Assembly (NCBI GenBank): GCA_012513195.1
Contig: JAAZCR010000121.1
Span: forward strand, 1 to 5,999
DNA: 5,999 nt
Reading direction: 5' to 3'
Source of the DNA: Bacilli bacterium
GTDB lineage: Bacteria; Bacillota_I; Bacilli_A; Haloplasmatales; Haloplasmataceae
Both the position numbers and the translations under genes were made by a program. Positions 1 to 5,999 of the stretch are shown in pieces (within the stretch, counting starts at the first letter, position 1; the number at the start of each line of letters is the position of its first letter). Under the pieces are notes generated by a model. That model saw nothing but the letters and a program-made list of their open reading frames with translations. It was not told the origin of the DNA and ran no database searches.

Positions 1-1653
1 CACATATACCACAACAGATATCACTATTTGCGATAATAGAAAACCTTTCACGCGCTCTTTGACATACTCCGCAACACTTAAACCATTTTTATCTTTCATA
101 TCAAGACTTAATAGTGTTTTTAAAGTATCTTTCAGTTTTTTCTTACTAGAATAAAACAGTTCATTTACATAGTATCTATTTAAGGTGTTTTTCTCTAACA
201 CAAAGCCATGTTCTAATAATATTTTAATAATATCAGTTTTTCCTATTAGTAATGCGATACTCAATGGATTTAGGGCATCATCTATTGGTTTAGCACCATG
301 ATCAAGAAGATATTGAACATAATCAATCTCTCCAATTTCACAGGCAAGATAGAGCGGAGTAACTTTTTTATGATTTACAAAGTTCACATCTTCTCCATTT
401 TCAACTAAATATTTGATAATCTCGAAGTTTCGATGCACAATCGCAATCATTAGTGGTGAATACTTCTTTTGACCTTTTATAAAGATGGTGCCACCATACT
501 TATATAATAACTTAACTAATTCTAAGTTCTCTTTTATAATCGCATAATGTAGAGGTGAATAAGTTCCGTAGTTAGGATTAGCCCCTTTTTCTAATAATAC
601 CTCCGCAATATCCAGATGTTCGCCAAAAATAGCTGCTTGTAACGGAGTATTTTTACCACGTACTATGTTTACTTCATAACCTTCATTAATAAAGAACTCC
701 ACTATCGCTTTATTACCATTGTAACATGCTGAAATAAAGTAATCTGCAAAGGTATATTTACTTGGATAATTAATTGAATACAAATAATGGAAAACTTGAT
801 TAGCATTAGAGTTAATCGCTAAGACATAGGGGTCATCAATTATGCCATTTTGCTTACTCATGCCCCGTTTTTCAATGATGTATTTTAAGAGATTCACATC
901 ATCATTCATGATGACAACTTCACTAATCGTCACGTTATCTTTATTTATAATAGTTAAATCAGCACCCTTATCAATAAGGTATTTAACCGCATCATTCTTT
1001 TCATGTAAATAAGCTACAAACACAGGTGTTAAATCCATATCATTACGACTATTAATGTCTAAGCCTAGTTTTAAAAGAGCATCGATGATTTTTAACGCGT
1101 TAGCTCGCGCAGCAGCATGAAGTAGTGTATCATTGTAGTAATTACGCGCATTCAAATCTATCTCATCATTACTGATGAACGCTTGAAACATATGTATATC
1201 ATCATTCTCAAGTGCATCGATAAATATATGTTGAGGTCCATTGTCATTTTTAAATCGGCGTTCATTGTATAAAAACGTTAATAATGTTCCTAATGATATT
1301 TCATAATCAGGATTAATATTGTCATCAATGATAAATTCTTCTCCACTAATAATTGTATTAATCCCGTTTAAGATAAACTTAATTTCATCAATCGTACTAT
1401 CCTTAGGTAAATATGGTTGAAGGTTAAGTAAATATTCTTTATCTAAGGCATTTAAGTAATCAACTAATTCACTAACAGTTATGGCTTCTTTTTCAAATAA
1501 ATTATTTACCGCATTTCGTAATGCAAGTTCCATTTGATATGTTGTAATCTCATTATCATCTAAATCCCTTAAGATCTTGAAGATGGTTTTAAGTGGGTTA
1601 ATATCTTTTTGATAGTAACCCCTTTGTAACTTTTCAATAATCGTTTTATTCAT
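1..1653 (-). CDS. Ankyrin-repeat protein (3' end beyond window)
   Basis: The frame is open for 551 codons, from ATG at 1653 to the left edge with no stop, so the C-terminus is missing. An in-frame TGA at 1665-1663 lies just upstream, and GAGG sits 7 bases before the ATG, so this start is well supported. Residues 1-165 are a predicted helical region I do not recognise. From about residue 174 come ankyrin repeats of roughly 33 residues: clear ones at 174-206, 207-239, 335-363, 364-397, 398-431, 432-462 and 463-492, weaker ones between 240 and 334. They show the usual TPL.A, LL..GA and D(V/I)N signatures (for example TPLQAAI at 336-342 and LLEKGANPN at 353-361). A capping-type stretch, NGLSVAEYV, is at 523-531. 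The last visible residues are hydrophobic (GFLLSQIVISVVVYV). Ankyrin repeats bind proteins; the partner is unknown. No signal peptide is seen, so a cytoplasmic role is likely. It lies 45 bases after the broken membrane/TPR gene and may have shared its transcript. Confidence 0.92.
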   Translation of the reverse strand, partial: MNKTIIEKLQRGYYQKDINPLKTIFKILRDLDDNEITTYQMELALRNAVNNLFEKEAITVSELVDYLNALDKEYLLNLQPYLPKDSTIDEIKFILNGINTIISGEEFIIDDNINPDYEISLGTLLTFLYNERRFKNDNGPQHIFIDALENDDIHMFQAFISNDEIDLNARNYYNDTLLHAAARANALKIIDALLKLGLDINSRNDMDLTPVFVAYLHEKNDAVKYLIDKGADLTIINKDNVTISEVVIMNDDVNLLKYIIEKRGMSKQNGIIDDPYVLAINSNANQVFHYLYSINYPSKYTFADYFISACYNGNKAIVEFFINEGYEVNIVRGKNTPLQAAIFGEHLDIAEVLLEKGANPNYGTYSPLHYAIIKENLELVKLLYKYGGTIFIKGQKKYSPLMIAIVHRNFEIIKYLVENGEDVNFVNHKKVTPLYLACEIGEIDYVQYLLDHGAKPIDDALNPLSIALLIGKTDIIKILLEHGFVLEKNTLNRYYVNELFYSSKKKLKDTLKTLLSLDMKDKNGLSVAEYVKERVKGFLLSQIVISVVVYV

Positions 1654-1698
1654 TTTTAATCCTCACTATTCTAATTTTAAATCCATTTCACTTTTTAT

Positions 1699-2415
1699 TT
1701 AATTTAATAATTTTGTAGTTAAATCCACCTCTAATAAAGCATTTACTTTATCAGGTAAATCATCTTTAACTTGTAATCCTTGTTCACAGTAAGTTAATGC
1801 TTCTTGAAGATTGTTATTGAGGTAATACTGATAATATGCCTTTATACGGCAAGCGATAACATCATTATAATTGATTATATCTTTAATATTTTTTAAGATA
1901 GTGATGATTAAGCTCAAAGTATTTATGTCGAACACCATTTCTATTTTGTTCATGTGCAAACTCAAACATTAAGTTCATATCTTTTCCTTTTAAACTAATG
2001 GGACTAACTTTATATATAAAGTACACCAATGACATTATCGCTAATACCAATATCGCTTTAAAGTTTGCAAACCGATATATTACTACTAAAAATAAGTTTT
2101 GAAGTAATAGGCCCCAGTTCCAACTAGGAAATGGCGAAGGTTTAGATTAAGTTCCATTTATTATCGATTTCCTTCCAGTATAAGAAAAGAAATCTAACCA
2201 CATAAAATGTTATCCCAATAATTCTTTAAAATCTGCAATGTAATAACTCTTAAATTACTTAATAGTATGTTATGGATTACTGCTAATAAAAAAGACTTAT
2301 AGTATAGATGTTGTACGTAAATGTTGATTATCGACTATATGAAAATAGGAAAGAAGAAATGCTGCTGCTACCATAAAAAAGATATCAGCCATATGTATTA
2401 AACATTTCTACACAT
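1699..2415 (-). pseudogene. Decayed multi-pass membrane protein gene with TPR-like C-terminal tail
   Basis: A strong GGAGGGG site precedes ATG at 2415, but the frame stops after five codons. Coding-like sequence then continues in changing frames to the TAA at 1701-1699. The pieces are 2392-2297 (start MADIFFMVAAAF), 2301-2194 (contains FLLAVIHNILL), about 2205-2142 (contains FYVVRFLFLYW), 2146-1883 (87 open codons, contains FLVVIYRF and ILVLAIMSLVYFIY) and 1968-1699 (89 open codons, contains YYLNNNLQEALTYCEQGL). The first four pieces supply about five hydrophobic segments. The last is helical and TPR-like. Rejoined, they give about 236 residues: a membrane protein with a cytoplasmic helical tail. 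Open stretches of 87 and 89 codons are long for DNA this AT-rich, and the pieces follow each other in order, which is why I call one broken gene and not noise. The 1965-1699 frame alone opens with TTG and has no ribosome binding site; the alternative ATG at 1978 has AGGA but ends after 31 codons. The family is not recognised. Confidence 0.7.
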
Positions 2416-2418
2416 TTT

Positions 2419-2425
2419 CCCCTCC
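2419..2425 (-). promoter_or_regulatory. Strong Shine-Dalgarno site of the decayed membrane/TPR gene
   Basis: On the minus strand this reads GGAGGGG, followed by three A residues and then ATG at 2415-2413. It marks the ancestral start of the broken gene, since no long frame now begins there: the ATG leads only to MCRNV and a stop. Confidence 0.55.
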
Positions 2426-2437
2426 AATTTTTACAAG

Positions 2438-2466
2438 AATATGTTTTATTTAATGTGGATAAACAA
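2438..2466 (-). promoter_or_regulatory. Possible sigma-A-type promoter before the decayed membrane/TPR gene
   Basis: On the minus strand, TTGTTT (2466-2461) and CATATT (2443-2438) are 17 bases apart. They match the -35 and -10 consensus at about 3 of 6 and 4 of 6 positions. The site lies between the upstream terminator hairpin and the GGAGGGG site, where a promoter would be expected. In sequence this AT-rich such matches are common, so the call rests mainly on position. Confidence 0.25.
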
Positions 2467-2492
2467 TAACTCTTGTGAAAACACAAGAGTTA
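2467..2492 (-). terminator. Rho-independent terminator hairpin
   Basis: A perfect 11-bp stem (TAACTCTTGTG pairing with CACAAGAGTTA) closes a four-base loop. On the minus strand the stem is followed by TTGTTTAT, a broken U-rich tract; on the plus strand nothing U-rich follows. It would therefore end the helicase/HEPN transcript and separate it from the next gene. It lies 205 bases after the HEPN-like stop codon but overlaps the stop codon of the short relic at 2490-2641. Confidence 0.6.
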
Positions 2493-2641
2493 ATAATGCT
2501 TGCTATTTCTTATGAATAAATGTACTAAAGTTTCATCTAATGTAGTGAAATGGGTGTTTTCATCTATTCATTTGCTCACGCACTTTTTCAACCTATAATC
2601 TTAGGCTGAATTTTTTTCTTTTGCTTTAGCCATTTATTTAT
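2490..2641 (-). pseudogene. Possible relic of a small gene between the HEPN-like gene and the terminator
   Basis: On the minus strand three short coding-like pieces follow each other in successive frames: 2641-2588 (contains KWLKQKKKIQPKIIG), about 2590-2560 (VEKVREQMNR) and 2564-2490 (DENTHFTTLDETLVHLFIRN, then a stop). The final TAA (2492-2490) falls in the first bases of the terminator stem, which is where a real gene end would sit. Each piece is short enough to be open by chance at this base composition, so this is tentative. No family is recognised. Confidence 0.3.
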
Positions 2642-2697
2642 CTAAAATAGATTATATCTTATTACTATTTATATAACTAGATAAGATTGTGAATTTC

Positions 2698-3147
2698 TCA
2701 AAATTGATCATTAATGACAATTTGACAAATAACAGTACTAAATATTAAGAAAAAGTTTACATCAATATCACGAGGATATTCATGAAAATAGGTCCAATTC
2801 AAAAATGTCTTATTCAATTTACGGATACTTTCATCAATGAACTGGTCTTCTTGGCTACTAATGAATGATTTTAACACTTTTTTGATTAATTCTTTATCAT
2901 TATTAGGTAATAGTTCATATAACTCAGCTATATTTCTTTCATTATTAAACACTTTTTCATTTTTCAATAGAATATACTTTAACGCTAATTCCACATCCAA
3001 CGCAAAGTTTATCATCGCTGTTGTATAATATTTCGCTGCATCTGCATAGTTATCTTCCTTAATCGCATCAGTACTGTATTTGTATAATAGCCCCGCTGCA
3101 TCAAAGAAGGAAACGACATCTGCTTGTAATAATTTTAAATTTGTCAA
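2698..3147 (-). CDS. Small helical protein, HEPN-domain-like
   Basis: About 149 residues. The frame can begin at TTG 3156 or TTG 3147. I prefer 3147 because AGGAG at 3161-3157 is 9 bases before it, whereas it directly touches the 3156 codon. The protein looks entirely helical. An N-terminal segment (YADAAKYYTTAMINFALDVELALKYIL) has the alternating Ala/Tyr and ELALK pattern of the first HEPN helices. A middle segment contains ELYELLPNND, and a late helix reads FLNWTYFHEYP, resembling the F..WRY.yE signature of some HEPN proteins but with Thr in place of Arg. Many HEPN proteins are RNases in toxin-antitoxin, abortive-infection and CRISPR systems, while others only bind RNA or proteins. The altered Arg suggests this one may not be a standard nuclease. 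No membrane segment is clear. It starts 22 bases after the helicase gene's final stop and is probably co-transcribed with it. It could instead be another helical-bundle family; the fold call is by eye. Confidence 0.72.
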   Translation of the reverse strand: MTNLKLLQADVVSFFDAAGLLYKYSTDAIKEDNYADAAKYYTTAMINFALDVELALKYILLKNEKVFNNERNIAELYELLPNNDKELIKKVLKSFISSQEDQFIDESIRKLNKTFLNWTYFHEYPRDIDVNFFLIFSTVICQIVINDQF

Positions 3148-3156
3148 TAAAATCAA

Positions 3157-3161
3157 CTCCT
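3157..3161 (-). promoter_or_regulatory. Shine-Dalgarno site that decides the start of the HEPN-like gene
   Basis: The minus strand reads AGGAG here. The TTG at 3156 touches it, leaving no spacing, while the TTG at 3147-3145 has a normal 9-base spacing. This favours the shorter protein. No ATG is available near the 5' end. Confidence 0.55.
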
Positions 3162-3169
3162 AAATCATG

Positions 3170-4198
3170 TTATTCCCATTTACTTAATTTCTTTTTGCGT
3201 TTGATAAAACGCTCATTCTGACTTATATACGACCATCTACGACATTTTAAGATTAATTTTCTTCCTTCAGTACTTCTTGTATATACTAAGATAAATTTAC
3301 CAGCTCGTTTTTCCAAATGGTCTCGAAAAATACTAACAACATTTTTATTAATACCAATGATACTTGGACAAGCATAACTCAAGTAATAACTTAAGCCCCA
3401 AGGATACTTCTTTATAATTAGATAACGCGGATTATCGATGGCACTTAACAACTCCCTCATCGCCTCAACGAAGATCCCTTTTTCTCTCGTTGTCGCATTT
3501 TCAAGATAAACTTCCACACAGGTATTATCTTTATTCTTTTTCACCCTTACCAAAGCATGGGGTGACTTAATCTCGCCAATATCTTGAAGAGTTAGTAAGA
3601 TACATCTACCTAGAGTCTTAATGGTGTTTATAGGCGAGATAAAATTTAATAACTTATAGTACGCGAATACACAATAATATATCACTACGCTAATCGTGAT
3701 AAGGTATAAGGCACCATTTAGGAAAGATACGTTAAGAAGCGGAACATTAATGAATCCCCAGATCAAAGATATCAGGATATTTGATAAGATGAAGGCATTT
3801 AATCCATTAATAAATACAAACCGCTTAGGTTGGGTTTCTTCTGAAATTTCATCGATTTCGACTAGATTGTGGTTTGATGTTTCCTGTAACACATTAAACC
3901 AAGCCTTGCGCATCTCATCCCGCTTCCTACTTAACTCCAACATTTCCGCATTAATCTTTTTTATTCCTGCTTCATTAAATGGTGGTTTAATCACATCAAG
4001 CCTATCAATACCACTTTCAATCACATTTTTCGAATAGCTAGGACCAATAAAGGATGCAAAACGTCTTTGGAGAATCTCATAATCAGTAGATACGATTTGG
4101 TTCTTATTATCAAAGATATAAGCAAGAAGTTTACCTTTAATTGTAGGATATATTACATCTGTTGGCTCGATCGTTACCAAATGCCAGATATTAGCTGT
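3170..4198 (-). pseudogene. C-terminal part of the DEAH helicase gene, with two membrane segments, cut off by a TAG codon
   Basis: This stretch is in the same frame as the helicase and directly follows its TAG. It starts TANIWHLVTIEP and ends at TAA 3172-3170. TANIWHLVT looks like the last strand of the second RecA domain, which normally follows motif VI, so the two halves were one protein of roughly 890-913 residues. The frame has no plausible start of its own: the first candidate is a TTG at 4180-4178 with no ribosome binding site. Counted from that TTG, residues 1-120 are soluble and partly coiled-coil-like (charged stretch AEMLELSRKRDEMRKAW near 78-94). Two hydrophobic segments lie at about 124-147 and 154-178, and a basic soluble domain at 190-336 includes IDNPRYLIIKK and ends in a Lys/Arg-rich tail. 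Two segments with short turns suggest a hairpin anchor that leaves both ends in the cytoplasm. Unless the TAG is read through, this part is not made. Confidence 0.75.
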
Positions 4199-4201
4199 CT
4201 A
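4199..4201 (-). other. In-frame amber codon inside the helicase gene
   Basis: The minus strand reads CCT AAT TAG ACA GCT with no frame change on either side. Upstream is helicase motif VI, and downstream is the strand expected after it. An AAG lysine codon would become TAG by one base change. None of the other gene ends seen in this window uses TAG (HEPN-like ends in TGA; the helicase C-terminal part and the TPR piece end in TAA), so there is no sign from here whether TAG is read as sense. Confidence 0.85.
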
Positions 4202-5848
4202 ATTAGGATTATTCTTATCAACCCGAATAGCCCTCCCCCGCATTTGGTTTGATTGGACGAAACTACCGATGAAACTTGCAAGGATTAAACTATTAATACA
4301 AGGAGAGTCCCATCCCTCCCCTAAGAGAGATTTGGTCCCAATTAAGATATTGAGGTGGCCCGCTTCAAATAACTTAGTAATGATCATAACTTTATTTTTA
4401 TTCTTACCCTTAAAGTCAACTTCACTATAATTGGTATTAGGTATATTTTTTACATTTAATTCAATACCCTCACTTATACTAAGTTGGCTAACTTGTTCGA
4501 TTAGGTTATTAGATAAGATTACTAAAGTTCCTGATACTACTCCAATCGGAACATCGGGTAGATTATGAAGTAAGCGATCAAAGATACTTACTATCCCCAT
4601 CACCTTAGGCATATCTTCAGTACCAATGAATTTAACCATATTCTTCCTAATATAATCAGTTAGGATAACCATTCTTAAATCTTTACCTAAAGAGGTATAT
4701 TCACTATGGGCAATATCTACAATACTATTTAACTTACCAATAGATGATATTAATAACCTGGTTAATTTTTCATTTGTGACTAATTTAACCTTACCCCGTT
4801 CAATTAATCCTTGAGTTTTAAGCTTATCTTTTATTTTTTCACTGAGTTCCTTAGAAAAGACTTGTGAATTATCGATGATAAACTGTAATGCTACTTCCGC
4901 ATATGTCAATTTGAAATGAGGTAATTTTCCACTAGGAGAGACTAGTTTAATGAGTCTTTGTGGTACATGGATATTATTTGATTTTGCCAACGTAAATAAA
5001 GCGATATATTCTTTCGCATGTTCGATTAGATACTCTTCATTATATCTATTTATATTTCTAATTAACTCTGGAAACTCTTCACTATTTAAAACCTCTTCAA
5101 TGGCATTATTGACAGTTAGTTTGAATTTTTTTAATTCTTCAATTTCCGATTCAGTAGGATAATTAAAATAAACATAATCTTGATGTGGACATAAGGTTTC
5201 CTTGTTAACTAATTCCGTTACTGGAATTTCCTCATCAATTTCACCACAAAGTGCGATATATTTATTCCATTCTGTGGGATTACTATCATAGGGTGGTGTA
5301 GCTGTTAAGGCGATAATTGTTACATCATTTGCTAGAGCATGGATAAACTTTTCGAGGGACGCTTGCCACTCATTACGTAAATGGTGAGCTTCATCAAGGC
5401 AGATAGTTTTAACATTATGATTTCTGAGTGACGATATTAAGTCAAACTTACTATAATCAACTTCTTCAGTAGTGCCTTCTAACTCATTCTCAACTACCTC
5501 TTTTTGCTTATTAATGGCAGCGTGTAAGCTCTGATAAGTTACTGAAGTGATAAGTCTAAGCTCCATTAAATTAGTAGAAAAATATTCACATACATCTTCA
5601 TCAGGATTCAGAAACATCTCTTGAAATCTTTCTAACCATTGTTGACGGATGGTAATTGTTGGTGAGAAGATGATACAAGGTTGATTTAGTCTTCTAATTA
5701 ACTCTAAACCAAGAATAGTTTTGCCACTTCCAGGAGGAGCCACAATATGAATCTTATTGTCTTTAGTATGATTCGTGATATTATTTAATATCGCTTGTTG
5801 GTAATCACGAAATACACCATGGAACTGAATATTTTGAAAATCTTTCAC
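4199..5848 (-). CDS. DEAH-box superfamily 2 helicase, N-terminal part of an interrupted gene
   Basis: The helicase core is complete up to motif VI. Numbering from the upstream TTG at 5911 (the preferred GTG is residue 22): FRDYQ at 34-38, Walker A APPGSGKT at 58-65, motif Ia-like SPT at 83-85, TYQSL at 125-129, the Walker B box DEAH at 173-176, motif III TAT at 203-205, motif V GTKSLLGEGWD at 525-535 and motif VI QMRGRAIR at 556-563. About 300 residues separate motifs III and V, a large insert for SF2. The protein should hydrolyse ATP and move on or remodel nucleic acid. Layout resembles restriction- and repair-type helicases found across low-GC bacteria. The frame stops at TAG only seven codons after motif VI, and same-frame coding continues to 3170, so this product is probably truncated and lacks the last strand of RecA domain 2. 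I chose GTG 5848 because GGGGGA lies 5 bases before it; TTG 5911 has no such site but would add residues that could belong to the family. Confidence 0.85.
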   Translation of the reverse strand: MKDFQNIQFHGVFRDYQQAILNNITNHTKDNKIHIVAPPGSGKTILGLELIRRLNQPCIIFSPTITIRQQWLERFQEMFLNPDEDVCEYFSTNLMELRLITSVTYQSLHAAINKQKEVVENELEGTTEEVDYSKFDLISSLRNHNVKTICLDEAHHLRNEWQASLEKFIHALANDVTIIALTATPPYDSNPTEWNKYIALCGEIDEEIPVTELVNKETLCPHQDYVYFNYPTESEIEELKKFKLTVNNAIEEVLNSEEFPELIRNINRYNEEYLIEHAKEYIALFTLAKSNNIHVPQRLIKLVSPSGKLPHFKLTYAEVALQFIIDNSQVFSKELSEKIKDKLKTQGLIERGKVKLVTNEKLTRLLISSIGKLNSIVDIAHSEYTSLGKDLRMVILTDYIRKNMVKFIGTEDMPKVMGIVSIFDRLLHNLPDVPIGVVSGTLVILSNNLIEQVSQLSISEGIELNVKNIPNTNYSEVDFKGKNKNKVMIITKLFEAGHLNILIGTKSLLGEGWDSPCINSLILASFIGSFVQSNQMRGRAIRVDKNNPN

Positions 5849-5853
5849 AACTA

Positions 5854-5859
5854 TCCCCC
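5854..5859 (-). promoter_or_regulatory. Shine-Dalgarno site that decides the helicase start
   Basis: The minus strand reads GGGGGA, 5 bases before GTG at 5848-5846. It lies inside the open frame that begins at TTG 5911, and no comparable site precedes that TTG. This favours the shorter, GTG-started protein, although the same G-run also encodes residues SRGI of the longer version. Confidence 0.5.
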
Positions 5860-5933
5860 GAGAAAAAAGTCTACTTTCCCTAATTGTACAAGGTAACAGC
5901 AAATTCTTCAATAAATAATTAGAAATTAAATAA

Positions 5934-5964
5934 GGTTATTACTAGATATTAATTAGTAATAACC
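5934..5964. repeat. Perfect 11-bp inverted repeat upstream of the helicase gene
   Basis: GGTTATTACTA (5934-5944) and TAGTAATAACC (5954-5964) are exact reverse complements separated by 9 bases. It could be an operator in front of the helicase operon, since it would lie just downstream of the possible -10 box at 5974-5979. It could also be the terminator of a minus-strand gene lying to the right of the window, because TTATTTAATTT follows the stem on the minus strand. The short G/C content of the stem (4 of 11 pairs) makes a strong terminator less likely. Confidence 0.6.
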
Positions 5965-5973
5965 ACGAATATA

Positions 5974-5979
5974 ATTATA
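5974..5979 (-). promoter_or_regulatory. Possible -10 box of the helicase operon
   Basis: The minus strand reads a perfect TATAAT, about 125 bases before the GTG start. The matching -35 box at 17-base spacing would lie beyond the right edge of the window, so the promoter cannot be confirmed. AT-rich intergenic sequence gives such matches by chance. Confidence 0.3.
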
Positions 5980-5999
5980 TTTCTGTAATCGTATAAGGA

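Noticed and set aside
1699..1965. Stand-alone 88-residue TPR-like gene
   Set aside because: It would start at TTG with no ribosome binding site. The frame upstream on the same strand is coding-like and joins it by a one-base shift, so it is better read as the tail of the decayed membrane gene.
2007..2022. Perfect 16-bp palindrome ACTTTATATATAAAGT
   Set aside because: Entirely A/T in its core, lies inside the coding-like 87-codon stretch where it reads VYFIYKV, and is not next to a start; chance is the simplest explanation.
2297..2392. Independent 31-residue small membrane protein starting MADIFFMV
   Set aside because: It has no ribosome binding site close to its ATG, and the next frame continues with matching hydrophobic coding-like sequence, so it fits better as the first piece of the broken gene.
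2837..3028. Plus-strand open frame of 63 codons
   Set aside because: It lies wholly inside the HEPN-like gene on the opposite strand, with no ribosome binding site and no recognisable product; a mirror of the real codons.
4178..4180. TTG as a true start of a separate 336-residue membrane protein
   Set aside because: No ribosome binding site precedes it, the upstream residues TANIWH continue the helicase fold in the same frame, and it lies only seven codons after the TAG.
3696..4252. Two plus-strand open frames (3696-4037 and 4067-4252)
   Set aside because: Both are antisense to the helicase C-terminal part, low in plausible protein features and without supporting start signals.
4950..5162. 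Plus-strand open frame of 70 codons
   Set aside because: Antisense to the helicase insert region; no start signal and no recognisable product.
1..5999. Mycoplasma-type genetic code (UGA as Trp)
   Set aside because: All Trp residues in the long frames are TGG, no long frame contains TGA, and the HEPN-like gene ends at TGA.

Overview
The window is AT-rich DNA from a low-GC bacterium, most likely in or near the Firmicutes/Mollicutes side of the tree. The signs are A/T-ending codons, strong GGAGG-type ribosome binding sites, and TTG and GTG starts. UGA is a normal stop: Trp is always TGG in the readable genes and none carries an internal TGA, so this is not the Mycoplasma code. Everything I can support as genic lies on the minus strand, so the locus reads from right to left. 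I see no tRNA, rRNA, CRISPR array or insertion sequence.

Layout in the direction of transcription. (1) At 5934-5979 are a possible -10 box and a perfect 11-bp inverted repeat, upstream of the first gene. (2) From 5848 to 3170 runs one ancestral gene of about 890-913 codons for a DEAH-box superfamily 2 helicase with a C-terminal extension containing two membrane segments. It is cut by a single in-frame TAG at 4199-4201, directly after helicase motif VI. (3) Twenty-two bases further on is a small gene (3147-2698) for a helical protein that looks like a HEPN-domain protein. (4) Then come a short coding-like relic (2641-2490) and a strong hairpin terminator (2492-2467). (5) From 2415 to 1699 lies a gene for a multi-pass membrane protein with a TPR-like tail, broken by at least four frameshifts. 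(6) 45 bases further on, an intact ankyrin-repeat gene (1653 to beyond base 1) starts with a good ribosome binding site and runs off the left edge.

The picture is of an accessory locus in mixed states of decay. The helicase has one nonsense codon, the membrane/TPR gene is in ruins, and the HEPN-like and ankyrin genes are open. A membrane-tethered SF2 helicase followed closely by a HEPN-like protein is a plausible two-gene defence or stress module. That is inference from domain types and spacing; nothing in the sequence proves it. No gene symbol could be assigned with confidence.
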